Positions 6,413 through 8,245 of a DNA stretch of 8,245 nt are shown here, piece after piece. Numbering within the stretch: the stretch's first letter is position 1; every line of letters begins with the position of its first letter. The DNA lies in assembly GCA_016211095.1 (NCBI GenBank), contig JACQSW010000143.1, forward strand, positions 1 through 8,245, in the 5' to 3' direction. Both the position numbers and the translations under genes were made by a program. This DNA is from Candidatus Woesearchaeota archaeon. GTDB lineage: Archaea; Nanobdellota; Nanobdellia; SCGC-AAA011-G17; GW2011-AR17. The notes beneath the pieces were generated by a model, which searched no databases, had not been told where the DNA came from, and saw only the letters and a program-made list of their open reading frames with translations.

Positions 6413-6540
6413 AATTTGAACAAATTTTTAAAGAAAAAAACAGAAAGGTTTTAGAAGGATTAGCCGAACAATCATTGCTTAGCGGAGAAGGCGTGAGCCC
6501 CTTTTTAATGTTGGAGGGTGAAAGAAATGGAAGAAGATAA
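6409..6540 (+). CDS. Small ORF, 43 aa, possible family remnant
   Basis: ATG overlaps the P3 stop in ATGA, the same junction type as VWA-P2 and C1-P3. The predicted product begins MKFEQIFKEKNRKVLEGLAE, and its first ~11 residues recall P5 (MGLDKIFQEKAEK), so it may be the decayed start of another paralog or a genuine small protein. Its 3' end overlaps the next gene by 14 nt and runs through that gene's Shine-Dalgarno site. The Arg-rich end (GERNGRR) is probably a by-product of that overlap. No other evidence supports expression. Confidence 0.4.
   Translation: MKFEQIFKEKNRKVLEGLAEQSLLSGEGVSPFLMLEGERNGRR
6513..6521 (+). promoter_or_regulatory. Shine-Dalgarno site deciding the 6527 start
   Basis: GGAGGGTGA is close to the archaeal consensus GGAGGTGA. 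The core GGAGG (6513-6517) is 9 nt from ATG 6527, so that ATG is preferred over the in-frame GTG at 6518, which lies inside the site. Confidence 0.75.
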
Positions 6541-6973
6541 GGCGAAAAAACTGTTTGGCACATATAAGAAGAAGGATCTTAAGAAGTTAAAGAATGAAGG
6601 CGAAGGATTGCAATTTATTGAGCTGCCCTCATTAGAATTCAAGATAAAAAAATTTTCAAACTACAAAATCAGCGTAGAATTAGTTACCAGGAATGAGAGC
6701 GAATTTTTGGGGAAAAAAGAAATCCGTTATCGTGGAAAAATAGGGTTCACTTTTTACAAGAAAGCGTGGAAGTTAAACTTACCTGCAAAGAGCTGCGAAG
6801 TTTGGTCCAACCTAAACAGCGAAACAGACCTAAAAAAAGACATAAACTCTGAATTATCACAAAAAAGGATCATGCTAACCGAAGCGGAAATGCAAAAAAT
6901 AGTTCAGCCAATACTTGACTATTACAGGCGATACGAAGAGAAGCTTGAAGAAAAACTTAGGAGTGTAGCATAA
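6527..6973 (+). CDS. Unrecognised 148-aa protein
   Basis: The start at ATG 6527 is set by the strong Shine-Dalgarno site just upstream. The protein is Lys/Glu-rich. Residues 1-25 are basic (KKLFGTYKKKDLKKLKNEGE). Residues about 28-95 alternate hydrophobic and polar residues, as in a beta-rich domain (IKKFSNYKISVELV, KIGFTFYKKAWKLNL). Residues about 103-146 look helical and could form a coiled coil (QPILDYYRRYEEKLEEKLR). There is no signal peptide, membrane segment or catalytic motif that I recognise. It is not a P paralog. Its stop directly abuts the C2 start, so the two are probably co-translated. Its place between P3 and C2 suggests a part in the same system, but no function can be assigned. 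Confidence 0.75.
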   Translation: MEEDKAKKLFGTYKKKDLKKLKNEGEGLQFIELPSLEFKIKKFSNYKISVELVTRNESEFLGKKEIRYRGKIGFTFYKKAWKLNLPAKSCEVWSNLNSETDLKKDINSELSQKRIMLTEAEMQKIVQPILDYYRRYEEKLEEKLRSVA

Positions 6974-7279
6974 ATGGGCTTTTGGGGGGTAACAAAAAAA
7001 ATTGGGAAGGGCGTAGCCAAATTTGGCGTAGCCTGCTTGTTAGTTTATGGCGCCTACAAAGTTGTAAGATACACAACCAAGCCAACTTGGAACTATGACT
7101 CCATGGCTTTTCAGGCAGCCAAAATAGCTGACAACCACCCACTCTACGGCAACTGCAACGGAGAACTGGACTTAGCAGAGAAGAAAGAAATATGCAGGGA
7201 AACAGGCATAAACCTTCCAAAAGACCAGCACATACCATACTCAGCGCTAGAAAAATATGTTGAGCTTTACACAAAATAA
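6974..7279 (+). CDS. C2: short membrane-anchored EF-hand-like protein
   Basis: 101 aa. A Lys/Gly-rich N-terminus leads into a hydrophobic segment at about 14-31 (VAKFGVACLLVYGAYKVV), a probable single membrane anchor. The C-terminal domain (about 46-101) is shared with C1: AAKIADNHPLYGNCNGELD, AEKKEICRETG, then IPYSALEKYVELYTK. The loop YGNCNGELDLAE has Gly at position 6, a hydrophobic residue at 8 and Glu at 12 as in EF-hands, but Asn replaces Asp at positions 3 and 5. Calcium affinity may be weak or absent. The ATG directly follows the previous stop, with AGGAG at 6959-6963 as its Shine-Dalgarno site. P4 starts 1 nt after its stop, repeating the C1-P3 order. It is about half the length of C1, lacking most of the region between anchor and domain. 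Confidence 0.8.
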   Translation: MGFWGVTKKIGKGVAKFGVACLLVYGAYKVVRYTTKPTWNYDSMAFQAAKIADNHPLYGNCNGELDLAEKKEICRETGINLPKDQHIPYSALEKYVELYTK

Positions 7280-7280
7280 G

Positions 7281-8009
7281 ATGGGACTAGAAAACGTATT
7301 CGGAAAACCAGAACAAGTTGTGGAAGAAAAAAAGTTAGAAGTTATCGCTAGTGATGAATCTGTTGTTGGCGAGTTGTTAATTTTTTTCAAAAAAAATAAG
7401 TACAAGGAATGGAAAAATTGGGATGAATGTAAAGAATACTTTAACAATGCTTCAACTTCAAACTTTTTGAAAAGTTTCCAAATAAGCCCTAAACGGATTA
7501 GAAAATTTAACGAAAAAGCAAAAATTAAAGGAAATTATCAAGAATCTTTCGGATTATACCTCTCAGCTTTAATACAAGCAAGTTATAATCAGGGCTTTAA
7601 TGATTTTGAGTTTAAGGAAATTGTGGCGGATTGTTTTGGCGCTTATTTAAAAGGCAAAGAAGGCAGCCCAATTAAGATTCAAATAGAAACACTAAACGGA
7701 AAGGCCAACTTTGCCTATGCTCAAAATTTTTTTGCGCAAATAACAAACCTAAACGGGGACAACAACTTTAAGTGGGCTGAAGATTTTTCTGCAAAAATAA
7801 GAAGCATAAAAGGATACGCCAACGTTAGGGTGGTTAAAAATAGCATTGTTGAAATTGGTGATAATCCAGGAAAAAACTTTGGCGGGTACATGAAAAACTG
7901 CACAATCTACTCGCCAAATCAACAAGTTTTAGAATCAATAAAAGAGCAAATTTATAATGGGGTGAACAACTCTTTCCACTTAGGAAGGTTACCAACAAAA
8001 TGGGACTAG
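7281..8009 (+). CDS. P4: paralog with an extra 19-residue repeat
   Basis: 242 aa. The frame also contains an ATG at 7257, but that lies inside C2; ATG 7281 gives the family N-terminus (MGLENVFGKPEQVVEEKKLE). The variable block covers about 38-85, then the core ALIQASYNQGFNDFEFKE. The repeat region has four marked coils rather than three, at Phe150, Phe169, Ser188 and Cys207, all exactly 19 residues apart, which explains most of the ~21-residue length difference from P1 and P3. The cysteine ladder is lost except at the last coil. The tail YMKNCTIYSPNQQVLE and SFHLGRLPTK matches P3. No Shine-Dalgarno site precedes it; the start is 1 nt after the C2 stop, so coupling to C2 is likely. 7596-7644 is near-identical to P2. 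Confidence 0.88.
   Translation: MGLENVFGKPEQVVEEKKLEVIASDESVVGELLIFFKKNKYKEWKNWDECKEYFNNASTSNFLKSFQISPKRIRKFNEKAKIKGNYQESFGLYLSALIQASYNQGFNDFEFKEIVADCFGAYLKGKEGSPIKIQIETLNGKANFAYAQNFFAQITNLNGDNNFKWAEDFSAKIRSIKGYANVRVVKNSIVEIGDNPGKNFGGYMKNCTIYSPNQQVLESIKEQIYNGVNNSFHLGRLPTKWD
7596..7644 (+). repeat. 49-bp near-exact repeat, copy in P4 (other copy 4801-4849)
   Basis: Second copy of the core-encoding block, with two mismatches to P2. The flanking solenoid region of P4 is strongly diverged and longer. Confidence 0.9.
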
Positions 8010-8245
8010 ACAAAATATTCCAAGAAAAAGCAGAAAAACCTGTTGAAGAAAAAAAGCTTGAAGTCATTACGAGTGATAAATATGTTCTTGGCGAGTGGAT
8101 GGCTTACTTTGAAAGCATTTCCGAAAAGATGGGCGTTTTTTCTGAAGCTGATTTTTTACGGGCTCAAAAATTTTTTCAAAGCTTCCAAACAAGCCCCAAA
8201 TTGATTAATAAATTCAACAGGAAGTTTAACAGAAAAAATAAAGAA
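8000..8245 (+). CDS. P5: solenoid-repeat paralog, 3'-partial
   Basis: 82 residues are visible before the window edge. ATG 8000 overlaps the end of P4 by 10 nt. The N-terminus MGLDKIFQEKAEKPVEEKKL, then LEVITSDKYVLGEWMAYFES, is clearly of the same family; the variable block and a helix like FQTSPKLINKFNRKF (P4: FQISPKRIRKFNEKA) follow. AGGAAGG (7982-7988), 11 nt upstream, could serve as a Shine-Dalgarno site, though it also encodes the conserved LGRL of P4. The core, repeats and tail are not visible. The array clearly continues to the right. Confidence 0.85.
   Translation, partial: MGLDKIFQEKAEKPVEEKKLEVITSDKYVLGEWMAYFESISEKMGVFSEADFLRAQKFFQSFQTSPKLINKFNRKFNRKNKE

Noticed and set aside
6413..6440. 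Internal TATA box (AATTTTTAAAG) before the 148-aa gene
   Set aside because: A weak A/T-rich match inside AT-rich sequence with no BRE-like flank; gene spacing favours readthrough from upstream.
7257..7280. Earlier ATG for P4
   Set aside because: It lies inside C2 and adds residues absent from the other copies; MGLENVFG at 7281 matches the family start.
413..8245. CRISPR array or insertion sequence as the cause of the repeats
   Set aside because: Repeats are coding, unevenly spaced and specific to the paralogs; no short direct repeats with spacers, terminal inverted repeats or transposase are present.

Overview
All convincing genes lie on the + strand of an AT-rich, gene-dense stretch that looks archaeal. 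The evidence is an A/T-only TATA box with a purine-rich BRE-like flank about 50 bp before a start codon, GGAGG-type ribosome-binding sites, oligo-T terminator-like tracts, heavy AGG/AGA and ATA codon use, and short genes that overlap at ATGA. A small-genome (DPANN-like) archaeon is my guess; no marker gene fixes the lineage.

Layout. Positions 2-403 hold the end of an unrecognised gene whose last ~120 bp are abruptly GC-rich and read better as coding on the opposite strand. Next comes P1 (413-1078), first of five paralogs of an unrecognised family. A promoter with a perfect 8-bp palindrome between TATA box and predicted transcription start (1078-1116) precedes a MoxR-type AAA+ ATPase (1137-2555). 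After two oligo-T tracts comes a 626-residue protein with an HEXXH metallopeptidase-like N-terminus and a VWA domain with a complete MIDAS (2609-4489). From there to the window end the genes are nearly gapless: P2 (4486-5181), membrane protein C1 (5184-5750), P3 (5747-6412), a 43-aa small ORF (6409-6540), an unrecognised 148-aa protein (6527-6973), membrane protein C2 (6974-7279), P4 (7281-8009) and P5 (8000 to beyond the edge).

The P paralogs share a conserved N-terminus, a variable block, a conserved helical core, a stretch with an exact 19-residue period (three marked coils in P1-P3, four in P4) that probably folds as a beta-solenoid, and a conserved tail. Their DNA is a patchwork of near-identical and strongly diverged blocks. 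C1 and C2 share only a C-terminal, EF-hand-like domain behind an N-terminal hydrophobic segment.

How it may work (inference). MoxR ATPases paired with VWA proteins usually act as chaperone-like remodelling machines on client proteins or metal centres. Here the pair is joined to a diversifying set of solenoid proteins, each translationally coupled to a different upstream gene. A MoxR-VWA module with variable recognition or client subunits and membrane-anchored, possibly calcium-sensing partners is the simplest reading. Conflict/defence, surface assembly and signalling all remain open.
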